Assembly (NCBI GenBank): GCA_038496445.1
Contig: JALMLS010000441.1
Span: forward strand, 1-64,000
Direction: 5' to 3'
Length of the DNA stretch: 64,000 nt
DNA from: Trichosphaerium sp. ATCC 40318
Taxonomy: Eukaryota; Discosea; Flabellinia; Trichosidae
How positions within the stretch are numbered: position 1 is the stretch's first letter; the number at the start of each line of letters is the position of its first letter. Shown here piece by piece: positions 1 through 12,700 of this stretch. The notes beneath the pieces are model-generated. The model saw only the letters and a list, made by a program, of their open reading frames with translations, made no database searches and had not been told where the DNA came from. The position numbers were made by a program, and so were the translations under genes.

Positions 1-91
1 TTCACATAGCCTTCCTTGTTTCGTGACAAACAAGGTGGCCTCGCACGTTTAAGTGATAGAGGTATTATACGCATGGTTGTGACCTCTTTGT

Positions 92-2150
92 TTACACGAC
101 GCTGTAATTTTCCCAATCGTACTGAAGACCGGTAGGAATGTCTTCGTCCATGTCATCTTTATCATCACCCTCTTTTTCCTCTGAATTAAAGCATAAGTCA
201 GGTTATGATTCAGTTAATCAAAAAACAGATTCCATACCAACTTCAGGAGAGATAAAACAAAAATATCATCGCCAAGAGGATGGCATAGTAGTAATGTGCA
301 GTAGTATGTGTCAGGAATAAGATCTTCTTTCGCGAGTTTGGAATAAGGAGACCTGAAAAAAAAATAAATTGTCAGAAAAAAGGTTGAAATCGAAAAAAAA
401 TTTACTAACCCGCTTATGAACATGCTACCACCTTCCATACGTTCTAGTAAACTTGGTCTATTGTACAACTTGTTTTTGGTTGATTCCTTAATTCGGACAG
501 GATCTGTCATTCTGGCGTAGGTTATGCTATCAGCAAGAGACACTAGTACCCAAATTTCAGCAAGGAAAAAAATTATACTCCACTTTTACCTTGCGTAAAT
601 TTACTGCATCTCTTCTTGTCATTTGACTCAGCGTAAGTGTCAAAGAAACCCCAAAGTGTAGCACTTCTTTCAAAGAGTTTTTCATCAGAAACTAAATGCG
701 AGTGTAAGTAGAAACATAAAAAAGAGAAAGGAAGGAACTAACAAATAGGAACTAGAATTGAAAATAGAGTAAAAAACAAAAATAGAAACGAAGCCACGTG
801 CTCTTGGATGGAACTAATTTTCTTGCAAAATTATAAAAAGCAGAAGCAAGGGCAGCCTTTTGCTCAGCGTATAGCTTTTTCTTTTGGATGAGATACCTAG
901 GAAATAGACGTTAAAACAAACGGAAAAAGTAGCAACTTTTTTTTGTTTATATTCACTTACTTTAAGGCAAGGATGGCTGGAGGGAACTGAATTCTCCTAG
1001 CAAAGTGGCCCAAAAACGATTTTGCACCATCAAGATGAGCTGTAAGTACATAGAGAGAAGATAGGAAACAAATCATTCCAGATTTTGATTGCTCAACAAG
1101 AGCTGGTTGCCAAGCTACATCAGCTTGGAATCTATGACCTTGAGGAGTTTGTACATGTCTGAAATTATCCGCGCTCTCGCCAGTGTATCTAAAACGAAGT
1201 ATAAGCCCAAAACAAGTAAGCTTGGGTGTACCTTCGGAAAGATACAAAAAGTATACTTGGGTCATCCCAAGGAGCAGCTGGGTTTAATTCTTCCTTGCTT
1301 TGAAGCAAACGCGCAAATCCGAACTGACCCAAAGTCATCTGTTCAGTTTTATCGGTTACAAGTATAGGATGTGCAGCGAGGTGCAAGTCAACAACTAAAT
1401 CAGTTCCCTTTCGTAAAAAAGTGAGTACAAAAAAAGACTACTGTTCGCGTGTACTTCGAATCTAGCCTGTTCAGCTGGATTGCATCTTTCAGAGCTCGTA
1501 GTGTATGGCCCAAGGTTACAGTTATCTCTTGGACAGTCTCATGGTATGAACAACGATATTTGATGGTAATGGGTTCGTTGGATGGCTGGGAAGCAAGAAT
1601 TTGCAATTCTGTGAAAAGGTTAATGATAAATTGCTCCAATGGTGTAATGTTGTTTGTACCTGGTTCTAGTTCGGGCGCGTTTGGGTCAACTTCACATGAG
1701 GTCTGTTCCTCTTTTTTAGGCTCTGCGGTTGCGCCTGGTATGATTAGTTTCCGTTTTGACGTAACAGAAATGTAAGTTGGTTTTTTTATTTGTACCTTCG
1801 TCGAAAACTGCTACAACCTCGTCAGCCTCCATAATAGCGTCTTCCAAGATATCTTCGTTGAAAAGAAAGGCGTCATCAGCTTTTAACTTCAGTTCTGTAA
1901 TTTTCACGTTTAATCCGGCGTCTGTAGCAAGTCTACGCGTAAACGGTTGAGTTCAAAGAAATTTTTGCTTTTTTTTTGGTTACTGACAGCGTTCACGTAC
2001 TTTTGAATGGAGGTCTCCAAATCTCCAACGGTTGACTCAGGAGACAAATCACACGAAAATTTTGACGACCCAACCTAGAAAAGTTACAAACTTGTATTTA
2101 CACGCGTATTTCAATACCTCGACTGTGTAAGTAGTTGTTGTGTTGGCCAT
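92..2150 (-). CDS. Multi-exon protein of unknown function with a possible N-terminal ubiquitin-like region
   Basis: I do not recognise this family. Reading on the minus strand, the start is ATG at 2150 (MANTTTTYTVE), followed by an intron, and exons can be joined down to a TAA at 92-94. The N-terminal region contains VKITELKLKADDAFLF and later EQFIINLFTEL and VTLGHTLRALKDAI, which look like beta-grasp or ubiquitin-like strands but are not decisive. Other conserved-looking blocks are EQMTLGQFGFARLLQ, VSLADSITYARMTDP, RPSLLERMEGGSMFISG and SKLAKEDLIPDTYY. The C-terminus is very acidic (EEKEGDDKDDMDEDIP) and ends in DWENYSVV. Introns are short and T-rich. Exon boundaries between about 540 and 1400 are only approximate. 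It is divergent from the neighbouring Ras-like gene, with about 240 bp between the two starts, so a shared promoter region is possible. Confidence 0.55.
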
Positions 2151-2389
2151 GGTATTCTGCGTGCCGTTTAGACAGATTTACGCTAGGAAACCAACTTAAA
2201 CATAGCTCTTAAGGCATTAACGCACGTAAACAATGAACAGCTATTTGCTAGAGCAACCACAAGAAGGCTGAATTCAATTGTACGTCAAATCGTGCAACAT
2301 AAACAAAACCAGCCTGTCAAATGACAGAAGCTTCTAACGGTACGCTTGTTAACAATACCACCGCCCATAACGTTCAAACGGCACGTTAA

Positions 2390-3598
2390 ATGAGTTGGTG
2401 TCGGCCAAACTACAAATGGCGTTTCGACGAGAATCATATCCTATCTAGAGACTTACCACAGCACTTTAGGTGACCCGTTGGAGTACAAGATTGTTTGCGT
2501 AGGCCAAACATTTTTAAAAACGTCATTGGTCAGCTCTTTCGTAACGGAGACGCAACAAGTACAGGTCAGCCGCGTCGTTTCGTTTCAAAACAAAAATATT
2601 ATTTCGGCGCTTTTTTTCAAAAAAACTAACTTGACGAGCAGTATGACCCTATAATAGAAGAAAACTATACCAAATCTATAAAAGTAGATGATAAACTTTG
2701 TAATTTGATAATAACGGACACAGCCGAACAGGTATGAACCAAGTTTTTTAGTGTAAAACAAGAAAAGTTATTTTTGGAACAACCCTTTTTTTCTTTTTTT
2801 ATGTTCAGCTAATTCTGACTTTTCTTTCATTTCAGGATGAATTCTCGTACGTCTGAGTATCTTTTATATCTTTAATATGAAAGATTATGATATATTTCTT
2901 ACTCACAGCGAAAGGTCAATGCGAGAAATGTGGTTTAAGAACGGTGAAGGTTTTATTTTTTTCTACAATGTGAGGTCAAGGACAAGCCTTGAAGGACTTA
3001 AGTTTCAGTTGAACATGATGTTTAATTGTAAAGACAGTAGGGATATACCAGTTGTACGTTATAACGCTTACGTGACCTACAAGTGTTTTTATTTCTCTTG
3101 AACAACACGCCGTAAAAACCCGATATTTTATTAATTTAATTAGACTCTTTCGTTGATTTTTACGTAGGTCATTGTCGGTTGCTGTTACTCTCGTAGTGAA
3201 GTAGGCGACAGAGAAGTATCAAAGCAAGAAGGTAAAGCATTTGCTGCAGGTGTTTGCGATAGAGGTATTCCGTATTTTGAGGCTGACGGCGACACTTGGG
3301 TACTTTTTTCTTTCGAATATTACACCTTTTGTTCACTTCTTTTGATCTTTAGACTAATGTGGAAGAACCCTTCGAGGCTATTGTCAAACAAATAAACACT
3401 AGAAGAAGTCAACCAGCTATAAAGAAGATAGAGAACCCCAAACTACGGTTAAAGATATCAAAGAGAAATCTTCTGAGGATGGAAATCACAGACAAAGCTC
3501 AGAAACAAGGGCTGAAGCGTCTTCCAAAACCACTGATTCCTTACGAAAACAGCGTGGCTCATCGTATTTTGAAGCACTTGCGAGGACGTACGCGGTGA
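2390..3598 (+). CDS. Ras-like small GTPase fold with degenerate nucleotide-binding motifs
   Basis: Joined exons give a Ras-superfamily protein of roughly 250 residues. The proposed start is ATG at 2390, with intron 1 at 2394-2448. Recognisable blocks in Ras order are EYKIVCVGQTFLKTSLVSSF (P-loop region), YDPIIEENYTKSIKVDDKLC (switch I and beta 2), LIITDTAEQDEFSERSMREM (switch II), GEGFIFFYNVRSRTSLEGL, and IPVVIVG followed by CCYSRSE. Several key positions differ from Ras: the P-loop glycine before Lys is Leu, the DxxGQ glycine is Glu (DTAEQ), and the NKxD guanine-specificity motif is replaced by CCYS. After the G domain there is a basic Lys/Arg-rich tail ending HLRGRTR, with no CAAX box. The fold is clear, but GTP binding may be weakened or lost. 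The first exon is the least certain part. Confidence 0.75.
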
Positions 3599-3687
3599 CC
3601 TTCCAAAATATCGTTGCGAACTGACAATTGGTTTCTGTAGCGTTGGCAGAAGAAACCTCATTGCCGCCAAAGGTAAACGAAAAGATA

Positions 3688-6600
3688 ATGACAGATGCTA
3701 TGGCTCAGGTGTTTGTGTTCACGGACAAGCCTACCAAGATTGCTGACCTGTGTTATCATGCTGAGAGCGAGTTCAAGAGCCTTAGGTTTCCTTTCGGAAA
3801 CAATAACAATCGGCCTCAGAGTCATGTTCGTGTTATAAATTTGAACTCTGGAACAGCAAAGTTTCAATATTCTAAAGCTGATATAATCATTCTTCATATA
3901 TCATCTGTAGAGTATCAGTGGGTATACGGTTATGTACAACATACGTTTTCATCGTCGTCTCCAATATTTATTATGCTACGGGAACCTAATAGCAAGATTC
4001 CTATTTTACAAGGTAAGCCAAAGATTTTTTTCAGTTCTGATGCACTTTCTTAAGCTCCTTTTTATTTAGAGATATCGATGGCACGTTGGTTGTCTGGACA
4101 TATTATTGATTGGCCTAATAAGTCAATAAAGTCTGTGAGAACTCAGATAATAGGCGTTATTCTTTATGAATCCAATTTGAAGCACGAGGCAGACTTCCTT
4201 GATTATTACAGAAATTGGGTTGAATCTAAACCGAAATTGTATCCTCCATTGACGACAACACGGCATCATACGCTCAAATTACTTGGTACTACACTTCTAG
4301 ATGTTTTTTTTAAAGTCTACAGTGATAAATGGCTGACATGAATCATTTTAGTTCTTGGTCATGGCGGTTGCGGTAAAACCTCACTCATCAACTTTTTGAA
4401 AAAAAAAAAGAATATAATTACACAGTCTACTATTGGTTTTGATAGTAGTTTTCTAAGGTAAACGTTGTTTTGACTTTTTGATGAACTTAATCTGTACTTT
4501 GTCCGTATGTTCGGTTAGATTAATGGTTTGTTGTAGCATACGATCCAATAAATTCACTGTTTATGACTTTGCTGGACAACTCGAGTATTTATCTGTCCAT
4601 AAGCACTTTATATCCGCAGAGTACTCAATCTACATCATAGTGGTACGCATAGAAACTCTAGCATCTATTGTCACGTGCTTGATCAAGAGTGGATCGCATT
4701 TTTATCCAAAATCTGTTTTGTTCTTCTTCTCGCAACTCATGGTATTCTTAGTTCGATGCATCACAACAATTTGAGGTTGCTATGAAACAAATTAAGCATT
4801 GGCTTGCTTTACTACGTGGTAAACTACCTAGCACAACACTCAATGCTATTTTTTTTGTTGGAACAAAGATAGACGAAGTCAATAATCGTAATACAATCGA
4901 TACCCTCCGCACTGATCTAAAAGCATTCTTGAGTCAGGAAACAGAATTTACAAACCATACAATTTCGTTCGTCTCTTCAATAACTGGTACTGCGCTTCAC
5001 CTTTTGGTAACATCTTGATTAACATGCTGTAGGTGAGGGAGTTACACAAATGAAGGGACACATAGCTGAAGTGTATAAAAGTATGAAGCCATTTCCTAAG
5101 GTATGTAAAAAAATGGCGGTAGAAACCGTGACGGTTTTTTATTGGAATGGAAAAAACTGAGATCTCACTTCTCAAATAGGTTGCAAACTTATGTCAAGTC
5201 ATTGCAGATACTGCTTCACAAGGAAATCATTGTAGAGTATTTACGAGTGTGTACGTGTTTGGCAAGACCGGTTGTAGTTCGCCTCAGCGTCTTGTTGTTT
5301 TGATTGCTTTTCTAAGTTCTCTTTTTAGCTCCGACTTTAAAGACATCTGCAAGAAAGAGTTCAAAAAGAGCCATACTGATTGGAACAGGTTAACTAAACT
5401 CGAGTTTGCGACATACCTTGAGTACTTGCATAACACTGGAGTGCTAATGCTAGATACTGTACGGATTAACTGTTTTGTTTTTGGTTCATCCCTCCTTCTC
5501 ATTTTTTTGGTTTTAGACGACTGCTATAATTTGTACAAAGCCAGCTATCATGTCTAAAATCTTGAGCAGTTTTATTGGACCTGATACACATATCAATCGA
5601 CTTCAGGAGCAGAAAGGAGGCTGTGGTGGTATGAGGAATCCAATAGTATCTTTAGAGGATGCTGTAAAACGTTTGCAACGTGTTCCTACTACTGATGGAG
5701 AACCATACAGCCGGCTCATTTGCTTATCGATTCTCAACTTTATGGAGCAGCTCAAGATCTGTTATATGCTGTCACCGCAAGAGGAGGTACGCTTGAAGTG
5801 ATAAGAGTGGAATCGTGTACTTATTGATCGATAGATATGTTACGGAAGACCTGGATACATGTTTCCAATGCTCCGACCAAAAGCTGAAATGGCCTATCTA
5901 CCTCCTGTAGTAGGTGATCGTGAGGGGTTACGTCTTTGGACGGCTAGACTTAAGTCCAGCGAAGATGTTAGTATTACCAGCGATTTTTTTAACTCGATGC
6001 AAGTTGAACTGAGAGGTAAGCAAAAGGATTGAAAGCGTTTTTTGCAGAGATTTACTTTTTTTCCTCGCAGATTTTCACGACTTCAAGTACAAGCTTTTCT
6101 TGAACTCTATGGTCCTTGCAGATAAACAAGGTAATATGGTGTTATTATACCACTCAGTAGATTCCATCATTATGATGGTGCGGGGTACTGATCCAACAAC
6201 TTGGGTACTTCCTATTTTTCTCATTTTCGTACTCTTTTTTATTGTTCTTTTTTATTCTTAACTTTGGTTTTGTTTTAGCTTTCTACGCTATATGCATTTA
6301 TTCCTCAATTGAAGAGAGCATCTTTTGATGTACTTTGTCCTTCGTGTACGGTATCAGGGACGTTCCAGTCATTCGATAGAAGCCATGTTTGTAAATCTTC
6401 TACAACAACGCTTACAGAACAGACTGTTGATCAAGGTGTTCCTATTGAAACTCTTGAAGGAGTTGTACCTAAATTATGGAGTCCAAAAGGAGGTATTACA
6501 TTGTTTTCTTTTCATACAGACTGTAGTTTAAGTCATTAATGTCGTTTCAATTAAGGCGTCTCTTTCTTTGAAAAAGGAGTATGGCAACAACAGCCTCAGT

Positions 6601-8436
6601 TGAAGTATACTGTTCTAGAGCAGTGTGAAGCTATAAAAGAGAGAAAAAGCGAGTACTTACGTGCTCGGGATATGTTCTACCAGTTTGTTGGTGTTGACAA
6701 TGCATCATTCTTTAAGCTTGATAAGGTTGTGTTCTTTCACAATCCTACTCTTGAAAATAAGTTTCATGCTTTTTATCAACGTGTTATATCACGTGTTGTT
6801 GACCAACATGATCCAAATGATATTGAGGATTCGACAGATGATGGTATGTACTAGCTAACAAGGTGTGACGATGCTAAGCAAAGTTTAGGTGCAAAGAAGG
6901 CTTGGAAACAATGGTTCTTAGAAAACTTCTAACAATGCCATATTCAAATTTTTTTTTATTTAGGATACTTGAAAAGTTAGATAGTTACGCTATGCGTGGG
7001 TCTGGGAATGAACAAGTGAATTTATTGCCAGGGTGCGTAACTTTGTTTGTCGTTTTGACTTTTTTTCTTACTTTTTTCTTTGTTTAGGTTTCATGGCACC
7101 ACAGAGGTATTTTTTCGCATATTCTAAGTCTAAGAAGGCTTTACTAATAAAGAGGTTATAGGAATCATCGTTTAAAATCGCTGAGAATAATTTTTTGGAG
7201 CCTCGAGAGCTCAACAATCAGACAGATCCTGGTTATTTTGGTACTTAATCGGCAGAATGTCAAACATGTCACTGATAGTCTTTGGTAGGTAAAGGCATAT
7301 ACTTTACGCAATCGCCAACGTATGGTATGGTTATATTCTTTCAAGTTTATTCTAAGCCCTAAATCACGTGTAGGATCCAAATACGCTGAACTAAAGCAAA
7401 AGACAGGTCAACACTGTCTCCTCATATCGGTACGGCAACTTTTTCAGAAAAAACAAAAATAGACACCCTCCCTTCCCTTTCTTTGTTAATGCTGCTCTTT
7501 AGTGGTTGATTATGGGTAAACCGTATCCTGTCATTGAGACACCGGATCCTAATGATCCAAATACGTTACTTGGAAAGCCATGCAAGGCTGGCTATGACTC
7601 TCATTATGTTGTTGTTAAAAAGGCTGGTAATGATATGATGTATATGCCATGTCGTCCTGCTGAAGAACCTGATGCAGATGAAGTTGTAGTATTCAACAAA
7701 GACCAAGTAAGAAATAGTTAAACGCACACCTTCTTGGAATTAATGGCTATTTAGATACTGCCGCGATACTTGGTGTACTACACTAGGAGTGGCACCAATA
7801 CGTTTGATACATTCGAACTTAGCTGGCGAGATTGTAGAAACTTGGTTTTGTGGGTAAGTACAGCAAGAAGAGATGGTCTTGGTCCGATACTGGCCACAGT
7901 AATTGCCACGACTTTGTGTTGAACTGCTTTTTTAGGTGGATGATAATCTAGCTGATGAGAATAAGTTCACTGTAAAAATGTTGGAGAAGGATCCTAAAGC
8001 GAGTGTCAAGGTGAGCCCCTGATATGAACATAAGTTGATTAGTAATGTATTTGTATGTAGGTCATACCCATGACGTCAATCACGGAATTGATGGCATTTT
8101 TGAAGCAGTATGCTGCCAGTAATATTAAAAAAATAAAGGTCATTACAAATCAGTACAGAGCGAATGATGGCAAGCAAGATGCTGCCAATAATCTTGTCAA
8201 GTACGTTTACCCATCAATTTTTATATGCGTTCTTGATTCAAAAAAAGAGCGCACAAAGAGCTGGTTGCTTATTTTTTTCCGTTTTTAGAGTTGTCAGGGA
8301 GAAAAAGAAGTGGAAGAAAATTCCAATATTGATATACGGCAACAATGTTGACAGCGCTGGTTTTCTTGTCAAGAAATATTCAAAGGTTAAGGCCACTACT
8401 AAGGCAGTTGACTTGCTTCACTTTTGTTCAAAGTAA
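3688..8436 (+). CDS. ROCO-type protein: Roc-COR GTPase fused to a PARP catalytic domain and a C-terminal receiver-like domain
   Basis: More than twelve exons join into one large protein. The N-terminal part (MTDAMAQVFVFTDKP, then ADIIILHISS) matches nothing I know. A Roc domain follows: P-loop GHGGCGKTS near 4365, DFAGQLEYLSVHKHF near 4567 and GTKID near 4861. COR-like sequence follows (DICKKEFKKSHTDWN, ATYLEYLHNTGVL, IMMVRGTDPTTW, 5330-6300). From about 6600 there is an ART/PARP fold: FHGTTE near 7090, KGIYFTQSPTYG near 7290, GKPCKAGYDSHYV near 7575 and DEVVVF near 7676, so the His, Tyr and Glu of an H-Y-E site are all present. After PRYLVYY comes a domain beginning NLVLWVDDN (split by an intron near 7850-7936), then IKKIKVITNQYR and KIPILIYGNN, ending near 8436. 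This looks like a receiver-like domain. No kinase is present, unlike LRRK proteins. Start chosen as the first ATG of the open frame. Confidence 0.8.
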
Positions 8437-9741
8437 TCCATTTTCCTTCGCTGGTGTGTCGGTTCATTGTACAAAGAAAAAAATAAGAAATCAAGAAACA
8501 GATTAATACCTGTTGTCCAATAAAACAAACATGTGAAAAGAACTTTATCTTGTATTCAACTATGTGTTTTACATCATATATCTATGTGAGATTGGCGCCA
8601 TCATGTCCAGCAGAGGAGACTGTATTTTTTGGAGGTAATATGCCATTGAGGTCAACGGTGCAAAAGCTAAAAGGTTGTGTTGCAATTTCAAATAGTGCAA
8701 GGAAAACTCATAAGCTAGCTTTGGTACAAGGAGATAGGGACTCAATTCATAACATCGATACTAAACATGGCCCCAATGTTGCTTTTTAGTTCCTTCAAAG
8801 GGGTACATCTCATGTCGTACTCTGGAATTGACTGGGAATAGTGACAAAAAACATTATAATCCCAATTTTGAGCTCGGTATTGTTTATCACTGTGAGCATG
8901 TACTTCTTGGTAACAAACCAAAACATGTTTAAATACTTGCTAGCACCCATTGTATAAAATAAGAGAGATGAAAACGGTTTTACTTATAAGTAATGACGAA
9001 CTCAAAATTGGAATTATCGATTTTTTTTTTGTCACTAATCCGGGGCAATTCCTGTTAGTGAGCACATGTAACCCCACCATAGCACGTGCTTGCTTCGTAT
9101 AGGGAGTTGCCTTTTGAAAGTACTTTTATGATATTCTAAAATGCAACAAGCTGTATGTACCGCTTCCGATCATTCGAACTGGTTGACCTATATTGATTGT
9201 GGCTATTTTATCGCCGATTGGCAAAGAGGTGACTTAATTAATTAAGCCACATCCCAAAGCAACGTTAGCTCATCCAATAAAACAATACCCTGGCAGTTTG
9301 TGATGCTAGAGTACTAGGCGATAATTTATTGCGCGTTTGAGATCAGTTCGAAACGTACGAAATTTCGAACAACTTGTTCGAAAAAACTTGAGTTTCGAAC
9401 GAAAAAAAGGACTTTTAAACACACTAACCGCCACAGTCGTAGTTGCCGCTTCGAGAAAAAGGTTGTAGAGTTATCACGTGATAAACAAGCGTAAAAGGCA
9501 CGTAAAATAGCTTTTTCTAGAATTTACTTATCACGTGGAACGTGCTAGCGGAGTGAAAACCACGCAAATACAGAAACAAAAAAAAAAAACCGTTAACATC
9601 AATTTTTATATCAAGGACGGAAGAATGTCTTGAGATGGTCTATTTGATTAACTTTTTTTTAAGCGAACCGTTCAACACTCAACTCACATAATCCTGAGGA
9701 TACCTAAACTCTTCAAGTATCTACGCCTGTAGCCACATATC
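8437..9741 (+). other. Intergenic region with palindromic CACGTG and AT-rich elements
   Basis: No convincing coding exon is seen. Short open frames, such as the one at 8550-8789, have no family resemblance. The stretch contains a 14-bp perfect palindrome TTATCACGTGATAA at 9471-9484, another CACGTG at 9532-9537 and a CTTAATTAATTAAG palindrome near 9233. It also has a TTCGAA-rich patch at about 9350-9400. It probably holds the 3' end of the ROCO-PARP transcript and the promoter of the ankyrin-PARP gene. Confidence 0.4.
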
Positions 9742-12700
9742 ATGTCAAACCAGCACCAAGAACATGCGCTAACATTGGCAGGTATTAGCAAACCCTTCTT
9801 TAATACAATGACTATAACGATATTACAATAGCTGAACTGAAACTTCTTCAAACCTCCTATGATACTTCTATCATGTGCATGTACTTTGATTCAAAACAAC
9901 TTATAAGCAAAATAAAGGATACCACAACAGGTACAATTTTATCTGAGGTAGCAAAGGTTCACATGATTGTAGTATATAAACTGAAAAAGAAGCTACGTTG
10001 CCTCAAAACAGCTGATCAAATTCTACTGTGTTCAGGTTTGTAAATAGTTGTACATACATAGTAACCAATTTAGTTTATGCCAGTTTACCTATTATCAAAT
10101 CAATGTGTTTAAAGGCAGGGGCAGATATCAGTGCTCCAGATAAATACGGAAGAACAGCGTTACACAAAGCAGGTACTATTAATAAAAATACAATGTATGG
10201 TCTAACATTTCCCAGTATTTCATGGATACAACCATATTGTTGAATTATTGCTCAATGCAAACACAAATATCAATGCTGCTGATAAAGATGGGCAGACAGC
10301 TTTACATATAGCAGGTAGGCTTGTAAATAATATACAACGTAAGTTCTCACACTTTCCAGCACGCCATGGACGCAATAATACTGCTAAATTATTGATCAAT
10401 GCAAATGCAAATGTCAATGCTACAGATAGCAATGGAAAGACAGCTTTACATAAAGCAGGTACTTTTATAAACATACAATGTATGGTCTCACACTTTTTTA
10501 GCATGCCATGGACACAACAATGCTGTTGACTTATTGATCAATTCAAACGCAAACATCGATGCCGGAGATAAAAATGGTGAGACAGCTTTACATAAAGCAG
10601 GTACTGTCATAAACAAACACTGTATGTCCTCACACTTTCCAGTACACCGCAGACACCATAATACTGTTAAATTATTGATTAATAGAAACGCAAGTATCAA
10701 TGCTACATTTAGAGATGGATGCACAGCTTTATACAAAGCGGGTACTGTGTTGTAACAATTTATGTTCTCACATTTCCCAGCCTTTAATGGGCATAATGAT
10801 ATTGTTCAATTATTGATCAATGCATTTGCAACAATCAATGCTACTAATAAAGATGGACACACAGCTTTACACGCTGCAGGTATTCTGTTGTAAGATATAC
10901 AATGTATGGTCTAACCTTTTAGTGTTTCATGGGCACAACGACACTGTTCAAGTATTGATCAAATCAGATGCAAATATCAATGCTAGAGATAAATATGAAC
11001 AGACAGCTTTACACCTAGCAGGTACTGTTGTGCATATACCAATGGTGGCCTAATCTTTCCAGCATATCGTGGACATTATGGCACTGCTAAATTATTGATC
11101 AACGCAAAAGCAAATGTCAATGCTGCAGATAAAGATGGTCAGACAGCTTTACATAAAGCAGGTACTGTTGTACTATTGTAAGCATAAAATGTATGTCTAA
11201 CACTATGTAGCATGCTGTGGACACAATGACACTGCTAAATTATTGCTCAACGCAAAAACAAATATCAATGCTGCAGATAAAGATGGTGAGACAGCTTTAC
11301 ATAAAGCAGGTACTGTTGTACTATTGTAAACATGCAATGTATGTTCTCACACTCTCCAGTATGTCATGGACACATCAATACTGTTGATTTGTTGATCAAC
11401 ACAGATGTAGACCTCACTGCCACAAACAAAGATGGACAAACAGCTTTACATATTGCTGGTTCTATAAACATTTTTGAGTTATAAAATATCTAACGCTTGC
11501 TAGTTGACTATTGCCACAGTGGAATAGCTGAGAACTTAATTAAAGCAGGTGCAAACGTTGAAGCAGTAAATAATAAAGGATGGACACCTTTATATTTTGC
11601 AGGTGATACTAGGATACCAGAAGACTAAGCAGTATTTTAACTCTTTATGTAGCACAATATAGACCTACTGAAGTATTTGTGAGCTTATTACCTGAAAGAG
11701 ATATTTTTCCACGTGCCATGACTGAACAGAGGTTTGATTTCAAAACAGTATTTTTGAAGGTTGTTGACAATGATCCTGCATACACCAAAGTGTTTGAGAC
11801 TCTATTGGCGCACCTTCCAATCAATCAACAAGGTCATTCACTATGGACTTCATATGCATATATGACAAGTCAGAAATACATTTTTGCAACTCAATTTCCA
11901 GAGTGGAGATCCAAGCTTGCAAAATGGTTACAATACTTGGTACAACTTTCAAGTCAAAAGTATTGTACTAATCGAATACCAAGCCAACACGTTCTTATTT
12001 TAAACTTGCAATACAAAAGGGTATTTGTTCATTAATCTGTACTTACAATCCCATCTTTGTGCAATCCCCAGTACTAACACGTGTGTTTCAAGTTCAAACT
12101 GCTCATCATTTTGTTAATAGAGCTTTTGGGTTCAGCAAGGAGACCTAATGGAAGGTATTCTGTGTGATTTACCACATAGTATGTGGAGCGAAAAACAAAA
12201 CGTAACTGGTACTATTGCTCAAATGTGTGAAGAGGATGGGCTGTGTATAAACTCCATTCAACAAGATAAACAACATTGTGCGTGGTTTAATACAAGAATC
12301 AAAAGTGTGGTGTTTACTGTTATTATAGCATTTGTAGACCCTCACATGTGCGGATATTGTATTGCACACCAACCTATCAGAAGTACTGTATGTCTAAAAG
12401 TTTTTTATTAAATACTTTTTTAACTGTTGATAAAGCGTATGGATATTGTTGGGAATAATCTCAAGTGTAAGATTGGTGCTTATGCTATTCAGCCTTTTAT
12501 ACCCAATAGAGTTTTATGTGACACTGCAGCTGGTACAATCAATACTTTTCTCCAAATAGATTGATTTTCAACAAGGATTAAGAAGTAAGACATCATGGGA
12601 CTTAAACCCTCGATTGGAGTATGCACGTGCCTGGGACAGATCAAACAACAAGTAGTGTTTTAATGTTGTTTAATTCATTTTTATTTTAACAGTTCCTAAA

